From NCBI RefSeq assembly GCF_001905145.1, contig NZ_LWLB01000032.1:36622-100621 (forward strand): 64,000 nt of DNA, given 5' to 3'. This document shows positions 1 through 7,403 of the stretch, piece by piece (the stretch's first letter is position 1; every line of letters begins with the position of its first letter). The translations under genes were made by a program, and so were the position numbers. This DNA is from Nocardiopsis sp. TSRI0078. GTDB lineage: Bacteria; Actinomycetota; Actinomycetes; Streptosporangiales; Streptosporangiaceae. A model generated the notes under the pieces. It saw nothing but the letters and a program-made list of their open reading frames with translations. It made no database searches and was not told where the DNA came from.

Positions 1-24
1 CAGGTAGGCGAAACCGCCTACCTG
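1..24. terminator. Hairpin after the prim-pol gene
   Basis: Perfect 10-bp arms (1-10 and 15-24) around an AAAC loop lie 8 nt beyond the stop codon of the leftward primase gene. The position suggests a transcription terminator, but a following T-run cannot be seen because the window ends here. Confidence 0.5.
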
Positions 25-32
25 CCTACCTG

Positions 33-2201
33 CTAGGGCTTCTCGGGACCAGGGAAGAATGCGCCGTCATCGCTGATGATCCAGCCTTCATCACTCGCGT
101 ATTCAAGGGCTTCGTCAAAGACCTCGCGGTGTCCGCTGTTGAGAGCATTCTTCAGCTTCCCCGGGGTGAACCGTCCCGACTTGTGGACCTGTCGTGCAAT
201 GGCTTCCGCTGCCTTCTTCAAGTTGGGCTCAGCGCGATTGCGCGCAAGCTGCAAACGACGCTCACGCTCAACAGCCTTGCGAGTAGCCATCTCTTCCCGT
301 TCCGCCTGTGCTTCGGCGTTGCGCTCAAGGACGTTGCTACGAACCGCGCAGGATGTTTCCCACATCACACCGGACAGTTCCCAGTCCTCGTGAGTGACCG
401 TTGTCCGACCGTCCAGCAAGCACAGAAGCGCGGAAATCTTCGCGCGAATCAACGGCGCGTGCGAGTCGAGTTCCGCAGGAGGGTCGATCTTGCCCTTCGC
501 AATACCCGTGAACCGCTTGTACAACATCTCCTGCAAGTCTTCAGGGAGCGCCATAACCGGCTCGAAGTGAGTCCCGTCTACCGAAGTCCATTCACCACGC
601 AACTTGTACCCCTTCAGTTCCCCGGGGTGCCCGGTGCGCTCGTCCGGAATACTCGGGTCAGTCGCGTTCACCCACAAAAACCTCTGTGGAAGTCCGCTGT
701 CTTCCTCCGACAGGAGCACACCGGCAGCGTCGTACTGGTAACCAACGACAAAACCAGCGCTGTAGCTTCCATCGGGGACGATACGAGTCGTGTCAACGGA
801 AGCGTTGGACTGTCCAATCAAGTCACCGATAAACGCACTGCACAGAGTCGGGTTGATCGTGGTCCCGCTGCGCTCCACCATCTTGTTCAGCGCGCGTCCT
901 TCGTCCAACGTGAAAAACACGTTGTGCCGAACCTGCTTGGTCACCCGAACCTTGACGGGACTACCGTCCTTCTTCAGGTTAGTCGGGTCTTCCTCCCAGA
1001 CCGTGCCCCAGTAAGCAGCGGAGAAGCCTTCTCCCGAACCAATGGGAAGACCGTCACGGAATCCTTCGAGGTCTACCGGTGCGGGCATGAGCTTCTTACC
1101 GACAGATACCGATGAACTCTTACCCGCACCTGACTTACCCACCACGGCTACGAACAAGTTCAGCGAAGCAGGCGACTTGATGCCGGTCTCAATACGGGTG
1201 CGGTGGTCAACCATTGCAGCCATACGGGCAAGCGTTGTGTACAGCACCGCATCAGCACTTGCTACCCGGGAATGGGCAGCCTGCCGAATGTGCTTCAGAC
1301 TCTTCCTGGACTCCCAGAAGGAATCCGGAAGGTTGAGGTTGTTGTCCTCGCACGGATCACCGTCTGCCAACGGAAGATCAGCGATCAGATACAACCCATT
1401 GAGACCACGGTTCCATTCACCCTGGGCGTCGCGCTCTCCCTCTACATGAGCAAGGTAGAGGGATTCCAAGGTGTCCATGACGGTTGCCACTCCGGGGTGA
1501 CCTGCTTCACCGAGCTTCATCAGGTTGTACTGACCAGTGATCATCGACCCGTAACGCGATTCACCGTTCTCAACACGGTTGTTGTACCGGTCAAGAACAG
1601 CAGTGACCGCGTCGCACGGGGCACCATCCGTGAGAAACCCGCCTTCGCATCCTTCAGTGCGCTTCTGAGCGACGTTCACCCTGTCCTTGCGCAGGTGTTC
1701 CAACCAAGCATCGGGGAGCTTAGGAAGCGACTCAGGACCGTTGAGCCACATAGGGGAGTCGCCTACCGGGTGCCACCTGTAGGTGGCACCGGTCTTCTCG
1801 TGAATGCTGGGTTCGCATACAACCGTCCGGTGAAACCACTGGACGGTTTCAATACCGGGAAGCTCTCCTACGGCTTCGTAATCCTCGGGTACGGAGAACA
1901 GGTAGATTCCGGAGATGCCGTCGCGCGACCCGGAACGGTCGGTAGCAGGAAGCGGACCAAGCTTGCGCTCAAGACGCGCGAGTGTGTCCCCTCCGACCTT
2001 TCCGTCGTAGGCGTCTACGTCAAGGGCAAGAACACCCTTGGGAAGCCTTAGAGCTACGTTCTCGCCCTTACGCGGGATGTCGGGAGTGGTGTTGTCGGTA
2101 CGACCGGTGAAACCCTTGCGAGCGGGCTTCTTACCGCTGATACCTACAACCTGCCACCCCGCGTCAATGTACTGCTGTGCTGCATCCATGATAGAATTCA
2201 T
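33..2201 (-). CDS. Primase-polymerase/helicase replication protein of integrated element
   Basis: The protein has 722 residues. The N-terminal ~200 residues resemble the bifunctional DNA primase/polymerase (Prim-Pol) domain, with the acidic motif LDVDAYDG at about 60-67. A central ATPase follows, with Walker A GKSGAGKSS at about 355-363 and a Walker-B-like FFTLDEG. The C-terminus (FTPGKLKNAL...DEGWI) looks like a winged helix. Such proteins start replication of plasmids, phage satellites and prim-pol-type actinomycete integrative elements. I chose the ATG at 2201 (MNSIMD) because residues upstream in the frame are unlike the family and run through a hairpin. Its ribosome site is weak, and the ATG at 2189 is an alternative. 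It is the last visible gene of the leftward set and is followed by a hairpin. Codon use is less GC-biased than in the chromosome. Confidence 0.8.
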   Translation of the reverse strand: MNSIMDAAQQYIDAGWQVVGISGKKPARKGFTGRTDNTTPDIPRKGENVALRLPKGVLALDVDAYDGKVGGDTLARLERKLGPLPATDRSGSRDGISGIYLFSVPEDYEAVGELPGIETVQWFHRTVVCEPSIHEKTGATYRWHPVGDSPMWLNGPESLPKLPDAWLEHLRKDRVNVAQKRTEGCEGGFLTDGAPCDAVTAVLDRYNNRVENGESRYGSMITGQYNLMKLGEAGHPGVATVMDTLESLYLAHVEGERDAQGEWNRGLNGLYLIADLPLADGDPCEDNNLNLPDSFWESRKSLKHIRQAAHSRVASADAVLYTTLARMAAMVDHRTRIETGIKSPASLNLFVAVVGKSGAGKSSSVSVGKKLMPAPVDLEGFRDGLPIGSGEGFSAAYWGTVWEEDPTNLKKDGSPVKVRVTKQVRHNVFFTLDEGRALNKMVERSGTTINPTLCSAFIGDLIGQSNASVDTTRIVPDGSYSAGFVVGYQYDAAGVLLSEEDSGLPQRFLWVNATDPSIPDERTGHPGELKGYKLRGEWTSVDGTHFEPVMALPEDLQEMLYKRFTGIAKGKIDPPAELDSHAPLIRAKISALLCLLDGRTTVTHEDWELSGVMWETSCAVRSNVLERNAEAQAEREEMATRKAVERERRLQLARNRAEPNLKKAAEAIARQVHKSGRFTPGKLKNALNSGHREVFDEALEYASDEGWIISDDGAFFPGPEKP

Positions 2202-2284
2202 TGTGGTTAGTCTTTCTGGTTGAAACGTACATGGCGGTTCCTTTCCTCGAAGCTGATCAACAACTTCATACCGTGGTTGGTGCC

Positions 2285-2316
2285 CAAACAAGCCTCCTTA
2301 ACCGGGGGCTTGTTTG
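2285..2316. terminator. Hairpin in leader of prim-pol gene
   Basis: Ten-base perfect arms (2285-2294 and 2307-2316), plus inner CC/GG pairs, form a hairpin between the prim-pol start and the possible promoter at 2336-2371. It could be an attenuator or a bidirectional terminator. The function is inferred from structure only. Confidence 0.45.
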
Positions 2317-2335
2317 CTTTAGGGGCACCATTACC

Positions 2336-2391
2336 ATTCTATCGCGTTGCACATCCGGCGAAACAGTTTCGACTATTCTCCGAAACTATCG
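2336..2391 (-). promoter_or_regulatory. Possible operator/promoter for the prim-pol gene
   Basis: CGAAACAGTTTCG (2359-2371) is a perfect palindrome, and CGAAACTATCG (2381-2391) repeats its left half. On the minus strand a TAGAAT hexamer lies at 2341-2336, so the palindrome would cover the -35 area. This suggests a repressor site controlling replication gene expression. The -35 hexamer itself is weak. Confidence 0.35.
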
Positions 2392-2416
2392 GCGCTGGTA
2401 TGTCCTGCGGTTGTCA

Positions 2417-2451
2417 CGGGGATGGTTCTCGTATCCGGGGAACCATCCCCG
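2417..2451. terminator. Hairpin after the metal-binding protein gene
   Basis: Perfect 12-bp arms (2417-2428 and 2440-2451) lie 3 nt beyond the stop codon of the leftward gene ending at 2455. No T-run follows on the minus strand, so it may be an mRNA-end structure or a GC-type terminator. Confidence 0.5.
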
Positions 2452-2454
2452 TAG

Positions 2455-2838
2455 TTACTCGCTGTCCAGTTCTTCGCTGCGACGCATCGCTTCCTTACCG
2501 CGCTTGGTACGTGCCTTATGGAAGCGAAGCTTGGTTGGTCGTCGCCATGTGCATTCAGTACCCCGCTTCGACTTGCAGGAGTAGCAAGACACGGCCAAAG
2601 TGTAGGAATCCAAATCCGTGCCGCCGATAGGCGTTACCCGGTGCATCCCACGTACACGGTTGGTTTCGGATACCGCCGTGGCCCTTTCGCGCTCCAACCG
2701 CGCTACCGTGGTCTCATACAGTCGCGCCTTCTCGTACCGCCTTGCGTGGTACTCGCTACCGCCAACAATCACCGTGGTACACGGCTGGTTCTTCGGTGAA
2801 CCGCATACCGGACACGTCACCTGGTTTGGTTCAGTCAT
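2455..2838 (-). CDS. Small protein with two phage-type Cys/His metal-binding motifs
   Basis: The protein has 127 residues. Two copies of a C-x2-C-x5/6-C...H-x2-R/K pattern are visible: CPVCGSPKNQPC...YHARR near the N-terminus and CYSCKSKRGTEC...FHKAR near the C-terminus, joined by a charged, probably helical region. Short zinc-binding proteins of this pattern are common in actinophages and actinomycete mobile elements, usually without a known role. The start at 2838 has an AAGGGA ribosome site. The start overlaps the end of the upstream gene by 8 bp (ATGACTGA), so translation is probably coupled. DNA or RNA binding is an inference. Confidence 0.6.
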   Translation of the reverse strand: MTEPNQVTCPVCGSPKNQPCTTVIVGGSEYHARRYEKARLYETTVARLERERATAVSETNRVRGMHRVTPIGGTDLDSYTLAVSCYSCKSKRGTECTWRRPTKLRFHKARTKRGKEAMRRSEELDSE

Positions 2839-3409
2839 GGTTGGTCCCTTCGAGAAGGGCAACCACGCGCCGCGCTTCACCCTGGTTAATCTGGTATTGG
2901 TTCTGAATCTTGGTGCGTCCTGGTCGCTTACCACCGGCCGCGCGGATCTCGTCAGCGATACCGACCAACCGAGAATCGGTAATCGGTTCTGGTCGGGTGG
3001 TGGTTGGTCGCTGGTTCCTGGTCGGCTTGGTGGTAACCGGTTCTGGTCGCTTGGTGGTCATCCTGATAAAGACCTGCTCAACCACAACCAAGATGATGAT
3101 CGGTACGACCAACCACAGAGCACCCGGAATACCAGAGAAAGCCCAACCAACCGAAGCACTAGCGATAGCGGTACCGGTCAGACCAACCGCGAAAGCCACG
3201 TTCGGCCACAGCGAGTTGTCTACCAACCGAGCGACCAAACCGGTAACCATCGCTGCGTCAACCACCAGGGCGACCACCTTCGCGAAGAACGGTGAAAGCG
3301 GAGTCCAGACCAGAAGGTGACCGGTCATCAGGGTGAAGCTCACAGACAGACACGCCACACAGATAGCGATGATTACGGCGAGCAGCCCCCAGCGTGCCCA
3401 CCGGTTCAT
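2831..3409 (-). CDS. DUF2637/Spd-like membrane protein of mobile element
   Basis: The protein has 192 residues. Four hydrophobic segments lie at about 8-28, 42-62, 68-90 and 96-115, followed by a basic Pro/Thr/Arg linker (KRPEPVTTKPTRNQ) and a small helical C-terminal domain (GRTKIQNQYQINQGEARRV) that looks like a helix-turn-helix. This layout matches DUF2637 proteins, which recur in Streptomyces-type conjugative plasmids and integrative elements next to replication and spread (spd) genes. It is coupled to both neighbours: ATGA overlap with the gene upstream and an 8-bp overlap downstream. A role in intramycelial plasmid spread is inferred from family context, not shown. Confidence 0.65.
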   Translation of the reverse strand: MNRWARWGLLAVIIAICVACLSVSFTLMTGHLLVWTPLSPFFAKVVALVVDAAMVTGLVARLVDNSLWPNVAFAVGLTGTAIASASVGWAFSGIPGALWLVVPIIILVVVEQVFIRMTTKRPEPVTTKPTRNQRPTTTRPEPITDSRLVGIADEIRAAGGKRPGRTKIQNQYQINQGEARRVVALLEGTNHD

Positions 3410-3588
3410 GGTCGCTCACCACCAGGGGAAGGTGTTCGATTGTCCGCGTGCTCTTCGGCTTCGTTAAGCTCGATAACCTCGACAGGTCGGACCGTACCGA
3501 AGTACGGACTGTTCTCGTCTTCCCCTACCGTGTCGGCAATGTGTACCGCGCGGGGGTCAATCGTGGTTGCTCGATAGTTCTTCGTCAT
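3406..3588 (-). CDS. Small acidic hypothetical protein
   Basis: Sixty residues, acidic in the second half (VIELNEAEEHADN), with no recognised domain. The ATG at 3588 has a strong AGGAGA ribosome site 6 nt upstream. The stop overlaps the start of the DUF2637-like gene as ATGA, which supports a real, translationally coupled gene. Two bases separate it from the preceding gene, so it belongs to the 3827-2455 operon. Function unknown. Confidence 0.6.
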   Translation of the reverse strand: MTKNYRATTIDPRAVHIADTVGEDENSPYFGTVRPVEVIELNEAEEHADNRTPSPGGERP

Positions 3589-3590
3589 AG

Positions 3591-3827
3591 CTAGTTCTCC
3601 TGGTTGTTGTTCAGCTTGTCAGTGAACCGCTGACGGTCGTCGTCGGAAAGAGCGGGAAAGAACTCCTCTGCGGTCTCAAGCAGGGCGAGAGCACGAAGCC
3701 TCTCCCATTCCTTGCGAGCCCCAACGGTGCGGGAATCGTCCACGCCCCAGCGGCGCGTAGCGATCGAAAGGGAAGCGACAGCGGCGCGAAGTGCCGTGTG
3801 TGTAGCTACTGAGCAGTTGTACTTCAA
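3591..3827 (-). CDS. Small hypothetical protein with TTG start
   Basis: Seventy-eight residues, mainly helical and charged (RKEWERLRALALLETAEEFF...DDDRQRFTDKLNN). The open frame reaches 3896, but the best start is a TTG at 3827, preceded by AGGAGAC at 6-nt spacing; the upstream codons cross a palindrome and look noncoding. It is the first gene of the leftward group 3827-2455 and sits directly below the palindromic site at 3847-3861. No family recognised. Confidence 0.55.
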   Translation of the reverse strand: MKYNCSVATHTALRAAVASLSIATRRWGVDDSRTVGARKEWERLRALALLETAEEFFPALSDDDRQRFTDKLNNNQEN

Positions 3828-3846
3828 GGTGTCTCCTAATGGTTTT

Positions 3847-3861
3847 CGTTCTGACAGAACG
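3847..3861. promoter_or_regulatory. Perfect 15-bp palindrome upstream of element operon
   Basis: CGTTCTGACAGAACG is a perfect palindrome around a central A. It lies 20 bp upstream of the TTG start of the 3827-2455 operon. The symmetry and position suggest a repressor operator or a regulatory leader element. It does not match the actinobacterial SOS box (TCGAAC-N4-GTTCGA). Confidence 0.45.
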
Positions 3862-4633
3862 AGCAAAGGTGTAAGAAACACCCGCGCATGATGCACGGGC
3901 AGTTCCTGTGTCTACGAAAAGGGGTGTTGCTCTCGTCGCTGCGGGGCTTCCTGCTGAGCTACTGTGTCGGCCTTTGCCCGTTACACGTCTTCACTCGAAG
4001 CCTGCGACTACCTCTGGACTCATCCGGCTACTCGCAGTCGACCTGTGCGTTACTGCTTCCTTCACCGAACCCCGGTTTCCCGAGAATCTCTCCTGCTGCT
4101 TCTACGGTACCAAGCGGCCTCTGACGAAACCGGATCGCTTCTTCGAGGATCCTTCTTCGTGTGGTGCTCGACCTGATACATCCAGTATCTCACACGGGTC
4201 TCAGAAAATCTGGATCGGTCGTTATAGCCCTGTGATCTGCATGATTACGGGATTCCGCTACCCCCGGACTGCTGAAACTAAGAACGGGAACCCCGGGGGG
4301 CAGCGGAAGAACGGGGGACCCGCCACCCGGGGAACCAGGATCCCGGGTGGCGGGCATCCGCCTCGACAACGACAAAGCGAGGCGGAAGTCTTGGGGGTCG
4401 GTTCCGGCTAGACACCGACCCCCGGGGAGCAACCGGTGTCAGTCTCACCGTTGCTCGAAGGGACACGCGGACAGGGAGAACCGCGCGTTTGTGGTTCTAG
4501 GTAGGGAGCTGCTCTAACCCGTCCGGGTGGCGCTCAACCTGTGGGGGATCTCGGGGCTGTGTGCCCTATCCGGGGCTCTACAGCAAGTCGTACGGGCTTA
4601 CTAGGCACCATCCGGTGTCCTGGGAAGGAGACG
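3862..4633. other. Noncoding, hairpin-rich segment of the element
   Basis: No convincing gene lies in these 770 bases. On the minus strand, very short frames beginning near 4175 are chained by GTGA overlaps, but they lack ribosome sites and recognisable products. The dominant feature is a hairpin series between 4319 and 4498, listed separately. The segment separates two leftward operons, so it may hold a promoter, a structured leader, or a replication or transfer origin. Confidence 0.5.
4319..4498. repeat. Cluster of five consecutive hairpins
   Basis: Five inverted repeats follow each other: 4319-4331/4342-4354 (13 bp), 4357-4365/4378-4386 (9 bp), 4393-4402/4414-4423 (10 bp), 4427-4438/4446-4456 (11 bp with one bulge) and 4477-4482/4493-4498 (6 bp). 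The first three are perfect. One hairpin would suit a terminator, but this density is unusual. A single-strand or transfer origin, a structured RNA, or stacked terminators are possible. The sequence cannot decide between them. Confidence 0.6.
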
Positions 4634-5047
4634 CTAGTCCTGCTGCTCAGCTTCAAGCTCAGCAATAGCGCGCCTTCGAAGAAGCTCTTCCGCCTTCATC
4701 TTTCGCAACTCGACAGGGGTCGCAACGTCTCGCAACTTCTTCTGAAGGTTTTCGTCGCTTAGATCCTCGCGGTCGCGCTTCGCATTTGCACGGACCATTC
4801 CGTCCACGCGCTCGCGCTCGCGCTGTGCGGCTTCGTCATTCTTACGTGCTCGAAGCTCTCGCTGTGCGCGCTCGTGCGCTGCATGGAGGCTGAGGCCGTT
4901 CTCACGGAGTTCTTCAGCGCGAGTCCTTACCCACTGCTCATCGTCGCGGTTCTGCTTGACGTTCGCGTCGCGGGTCTGCTTGTTGTACCCGGGAACGTCT
5001 ACGCTCTCGCCGCGTAGTCGTGCCCTGATCAAATCTGCTGCACTCAT
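4634..5047 (-). CDS. Charged coiled-coil hypothetical protein
   Basis: The protein has 137 residues and is very rich in Arg, Glu, Lys and Asp, with long predicted helices (ELREKGL-like and KMKAEELLRRRAIAELEAEQ segments). This suggests a coiled coil or nucleic-acid-associated protein. The ATG at 5047 has an AAGGAG site 8 nt upstream and overlaps the stop of the previous gene (ATGA). It is the last gene of the 5761-4634 operon, before the hairpin cluster. No family recognised. Confidence 0.6.
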   Translation of the reverse strand: MSAADLIRARLRGESVDVPGYNKQTRDANVKQNRDDEQWVRTRAEELRENGLSLHAAHERAQRELRARKNDEAAQRERERVDGMVRANAKRDREDLSDENLQKKLRDVATPVELRKMKAEELLRRRAIAELEAEQQD

Positions 5048-5337
5048 ACCTGGTTCTCCTTGTTGGCTAGTCGGTCCTGTTCCGCCTGACGGAGACGGGA
5101 TAGGTGATTGTGGTTTGCGCTCTCAGACGCGCGACGGTCTTCGTTGTACCTATCCCGTGCTTCGACCGCTTCGGCGCGTCCTGTAAGCGCTAGAAGCCTC
5201 TGGATAGCTTCCATGTCGTCGGTGCCGAAGAGGCTACCGATTTCGCTCCAAGGTCGACCCTTGCGGGACATCTCCTGTGCAGCGCGTAGAAGCTGCTCGG
5301 GAATCTTGGTCTTCGCTGCTAGTTCTTCGAAGTTCAT
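5044..5337 (-). CDS. Hypothetical helical protein, HTH-like N-terminus
   Basis: Ninety-seven residues. The N-terminus (FEELAAKTKIPEQLLRAAQEMSRKG, then WSEIGSLFGTDDMEAIQRLL) reads like two short helical repeats similar to small DNA-binding modules. The C-terminus is a charged helix. The ATG at 5337 was chosen over upstream in-frame codons because GGAAGGG precedes it and it overlaps the previous gene's stop as ATGA. Third gene of the coupled operon 5761-4634. Function unknown. Confidence 0.55.
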   Translation of the reverse strand: MNFEELAAKTKIPEQLLRAAQEMSRKGRPWSEIGSLFGTDDMEAIQRLLALTGRAEAVEARDRYNEDRRASESANHNHLSRLRQAEQDRLANKENQV

Positions 5338-5552
5338 GCTGCCCTTCCCAGGATCTCTGCAACGGTCTCGTGAACGAACCGCGCTAGCTTGGATTCTGCC
5401 ATCCTGTGCGCTGCGTCCGGATCCATACCCTCGGAGATCCACACGGCTACCTGACCGCGTAGCCACGACCGGTAGTTCTGAATCGCTAGACCGTGACCCA
5501 CTTGCAGTTCACTGGGAGTGGGATTGAGGGGAAGGTCCCTGACGGTCAGCAT
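5334..5552 (-). CDS. Small hypothetical protein
   Basis: Seventy-two residues beginning MLTVRDLPLNPTPSELQVGH and ending in a helical stretch (MAESKLARFVHETVAEILGRAA). The start at 5552 has AGGA 6 nt upstream and overlaps the preceding gene by 7 bp. The stop overlaps the next start as ATGA. The coupling supports a real gene. No domain recognised. Confidence 0.55.
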   Translation of the reverse strand: MLTVRDLPLNPTPSELQVGHGLAIQNYRSWLRGQVAVWISEGMDPDAAHRMAESKLARFVHETVAEILGRAA

Positions 5553-5761
5553 CCCGAATCCTGGGGGAAAGCAAGACCTGGGCTGACCGCTTCCGCTGCG
5601 ATGAGAACACGACCAGCGCCTACGTACTTGAATGCGGTGCTCGTTGCGATACCCATAAAGGAAGCGACTTCCTGGTACGTCATACCTGCTTCGTAGAGAC
5701 GCGCGGCTTCCACGCAACCCTTACGAATGAAACGGCTTCGAGGGATCCATGTGTCGGACAT
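5546..5761 (-). CDS. Small helix-turn-helix protein of the element
   Basis: Seventy-one residues. The stretch RKGCVEAARLYEAGMTYQEV followed by ASFMGIATSTAFKYV reads as a helix-turn-helix of the resolvase/terminase-small-subunit type: a helix, then 'GMTYQEVASFMG' and a recognition helix. The ATG at 5761 has a near-ideal AAAGGAG site at 7-nt spacing. It heads a four-gene coupled operon running to 4634 and faces the repeat-rich region 5.8-7.3 kb. It could be the operon regulator, an excisionase-like factor or an origin-binding protein. Which of these cannot be told from sequence. Confidence 0.65.
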   Translation of the reverse strand: MSDTWIPRSRFIRKGCVEAARLYEAGMTYQEVASFMGIATSTAFKYVGAGRVLIAAEAVSPGLAFPQDSGC

Positions 5762-6051
5762 AGAAACTCCTTTCGTCCCTACTAATTGTATCATATTGAT
5801 GACCTGCAAGAATGGATTGCGAAACGAACGGAGAACACTCCGCGGATTGACTGATAAGGCTTGAGCGGAGCGCAAGACTAAGGCTTCTATGAATCGTTCT
5901 AAGTGCGCTCGCAAGCACGGGAGGAATCACAAGTCACTGACCAGCGGAAACGCCATTGGACTTCTGTGACGGTCGCGATTGTTGTTTCAGCCTGACCCCC
6001 CTGCCACCTGGGGTGAAAGTAGCTACCCGGTGTGTTCACACGGTTACAGGT

Positions 6052-6939
6052 CACCAGGGAAGCCGGCAGCACGGAGAGTGACGATGCAACTACCTAAAGT
6101 AGCGCTGGATGGGGCATAACCCTGCATTATGTGTCACCAGGGCGACGCGGGTACCCCTGCATGTAGCCGCTAGGCCACAGGATCAACGCAGACGCGACAG
6201 ACCCCGGTACCCATGCAAGGACACCGGGACGTGACTGTTAGGGCGTCAGCGTGCGATACAGAGCGTCTAAGCGGAGACGACGCGGTTCCTACCGTTGGGG
6301 GTCGGTACGTGCTTCCACTGGGGCGACGGTGTGCCGACACAGGCCACGCCCACTGGGGCGACAGAGTCCCCCAGCATCAACGTCATGGGGGCACGTGCTG
6401 CCCTCACACGCTTGCGCGGGGGAGTGGGAGCGGGACGGATGCAGAGCACCAGGGCAACGGCGAGTAGGGCAACGGGGGTCATGGTGACCCGCAACACCGG
6501 GGGAGCTACCGGTATTCCTGTCGCCCTGGTGGTGAACCATAACCCCACCGGTTTACTAGGACATAGGTTGAGCACCAGGGCGTGACCGGGGCGTGAGTGG
6601 GTGTGAGTACGCGAACCCCCAGCGTCCCTATAGAGAAAAACTTTTTTCTGTCCTCTCAAATAAAAAAATTCTTCTATATGTGGAAGTAGGGGAGTACTCA
6701 CACTCACTCACACACAACGCTTTGAGCTGGGGCTACAGGGCTGGATAGGTATGGTGACCGGGGTCACATTCGGGGGACAGGGTCACCAGGTGGCGCGTCC
6801 CTGGTTGGACGGATCCGTCCCGCAGTCTGGGGTGTGCGTAGCAACGTGTATACCAACACCCCGGGGGTAGCTAGACACCGTGTTCAGCGCACTCCCGGGT
6901 GTGCGTAGCAAACCGTCCAACCAGGGTCACCAGGGCGAC
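6052..6939. repeat. Iteron-like 12-mer family CACCAGGGCGAC
   Basis: Exact copies lie at 6135-6146 and 6928-6939 (plus strand) and 6520-6531 (minus strand). Close variants lie at 6052 (CACCAGGGAAGC), 6316-6327 and 6351-6362 (CACTGGGGCGAC), 6447-6458 (CACCAGGGCAAC) and 6573 (CACCAGGGCGTG). Two copies extend to an identical 17-mer (6133-6149 and 6926-6942). Repeats of this kind are typical binding sites of replication initiators or transfer proteins. Confidence 0.6.
6593..6711. repeat. 18-bp inverted repeat flanking an AT-rich core
   Basis: The arms 6593-6610 (GTGAGTGGGTGTGAGTAC) and 6694-6711 match as inverted repeats at 17 of 18 positions. Midway between them, 6629-6680 contains 40 A/T in 52 bases, in DNA that is otherwise GC-rich. 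The core itself holds a 7-bp inverted repeat, AGAAAAA/TTTTTCT (6634-6649). This symmetric layout fits a DNA unwinding element of an origin. A promoter-poor spacer is the alternative. Confidence 0.55.
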
Positions 6940-7280
6940 GCGCAAGGGTGTGAGAGCAATCCCGGGGATCTAGGACGTGCGCGGTACTCGCAAGGCTGGA
7001 CGGTTCGCTACGAAACCAGGGCAGCGGCTAGACGGTTTCCAGGCATAGCGAAACCTAGGCGGTTGAGCACCAGATCACCGGAACGGTTAGACGCGCACGG
7101 AATGACGTACCGACCGGTCGGTATGCAACGGGTAGTCGGATTGCGTCCTGCCCTCACCTGCCCCGGGGTGACTGGGGAAGTCCTGACCAGGGAACTAGGC
7201 ACAATACCCGTACTTCGTACGTGTGTATGAAACATTGCTCTTGCGGGGTTATTTGCTCTCGATCGTGGAAATTTGAGTCT

Positions 7281-7403
7281 CCGACTCGGGGATTAGTTCT
7301 CGATCCAAGCAAAAAGGAAGGGTGCGGACAGTATCCGCACCCTTCCCGGTTCTCAAAGGGGGTCGATACTATCGACCCCCTTCCCTGCTACTTCCCGAGT
7401 CGG
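7281..7403. terminator. Nested hairpins after the integrase gene
   Basis: Two perfect 13-bp hairpins lie just beyond the integrase stop: 7316-7328/7334-7346, and 7356-7368/7370-7382 with a one-base loop. An outer 10-bp inverted repeat (7281-7290/7394-7403) encloses both and overlaps the integrase 3' end. The inner pair probably ends integrase transcription and blocks reading into the origin-like region. The nested layout could also be a recombination substrate. Confidence 0.55.

Larger units (their letters stand above)
5762..7315. other. Long noncoding, repeat-rich region: candidate origin
   Basis: About 1.5 kb has no gene with credible codon use or ribosome site on either strand. It holds a family of CACCAGGGCGAC-like sites, an AT-rich core, an 18-bp inverted repeat around that core, a 14-bp inverted repeat (6799-6812/6913-6926), a 14-bp direct repeat (6831-6844 and 6899-6912) and a perfect 16-bp palindrome (7108-7123). 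A TACAAT hexamer upstream of the gene starting at 5761 may be its -10. Beside a prim-pol replicase and an integrase, a replication origin (iterons plus unwinding element) or a transfer locus is the most likely content. Confidence 0.5.

Noticed and set aside
3888-4411. Overlapping plus-strand frames (78 and 167 codons) in the hairpin segment
   Set aside because: They cross perfect hairpins, oppose the direction of all element genes and lack ribosome sites.
6267-6707. 146-codon minus-strand frame in the origin-like region
   Set aside because: It runs through the repeats and the AT-rich core, has no ribosome site and gives no recognisable protein.
5990-7000. CRISPR array in the repeat-rich region
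   Set aside because: Repeats are 12-17 nt, irregularly spaced and in both orientations; there are no equal-length spacers and no cas genes.
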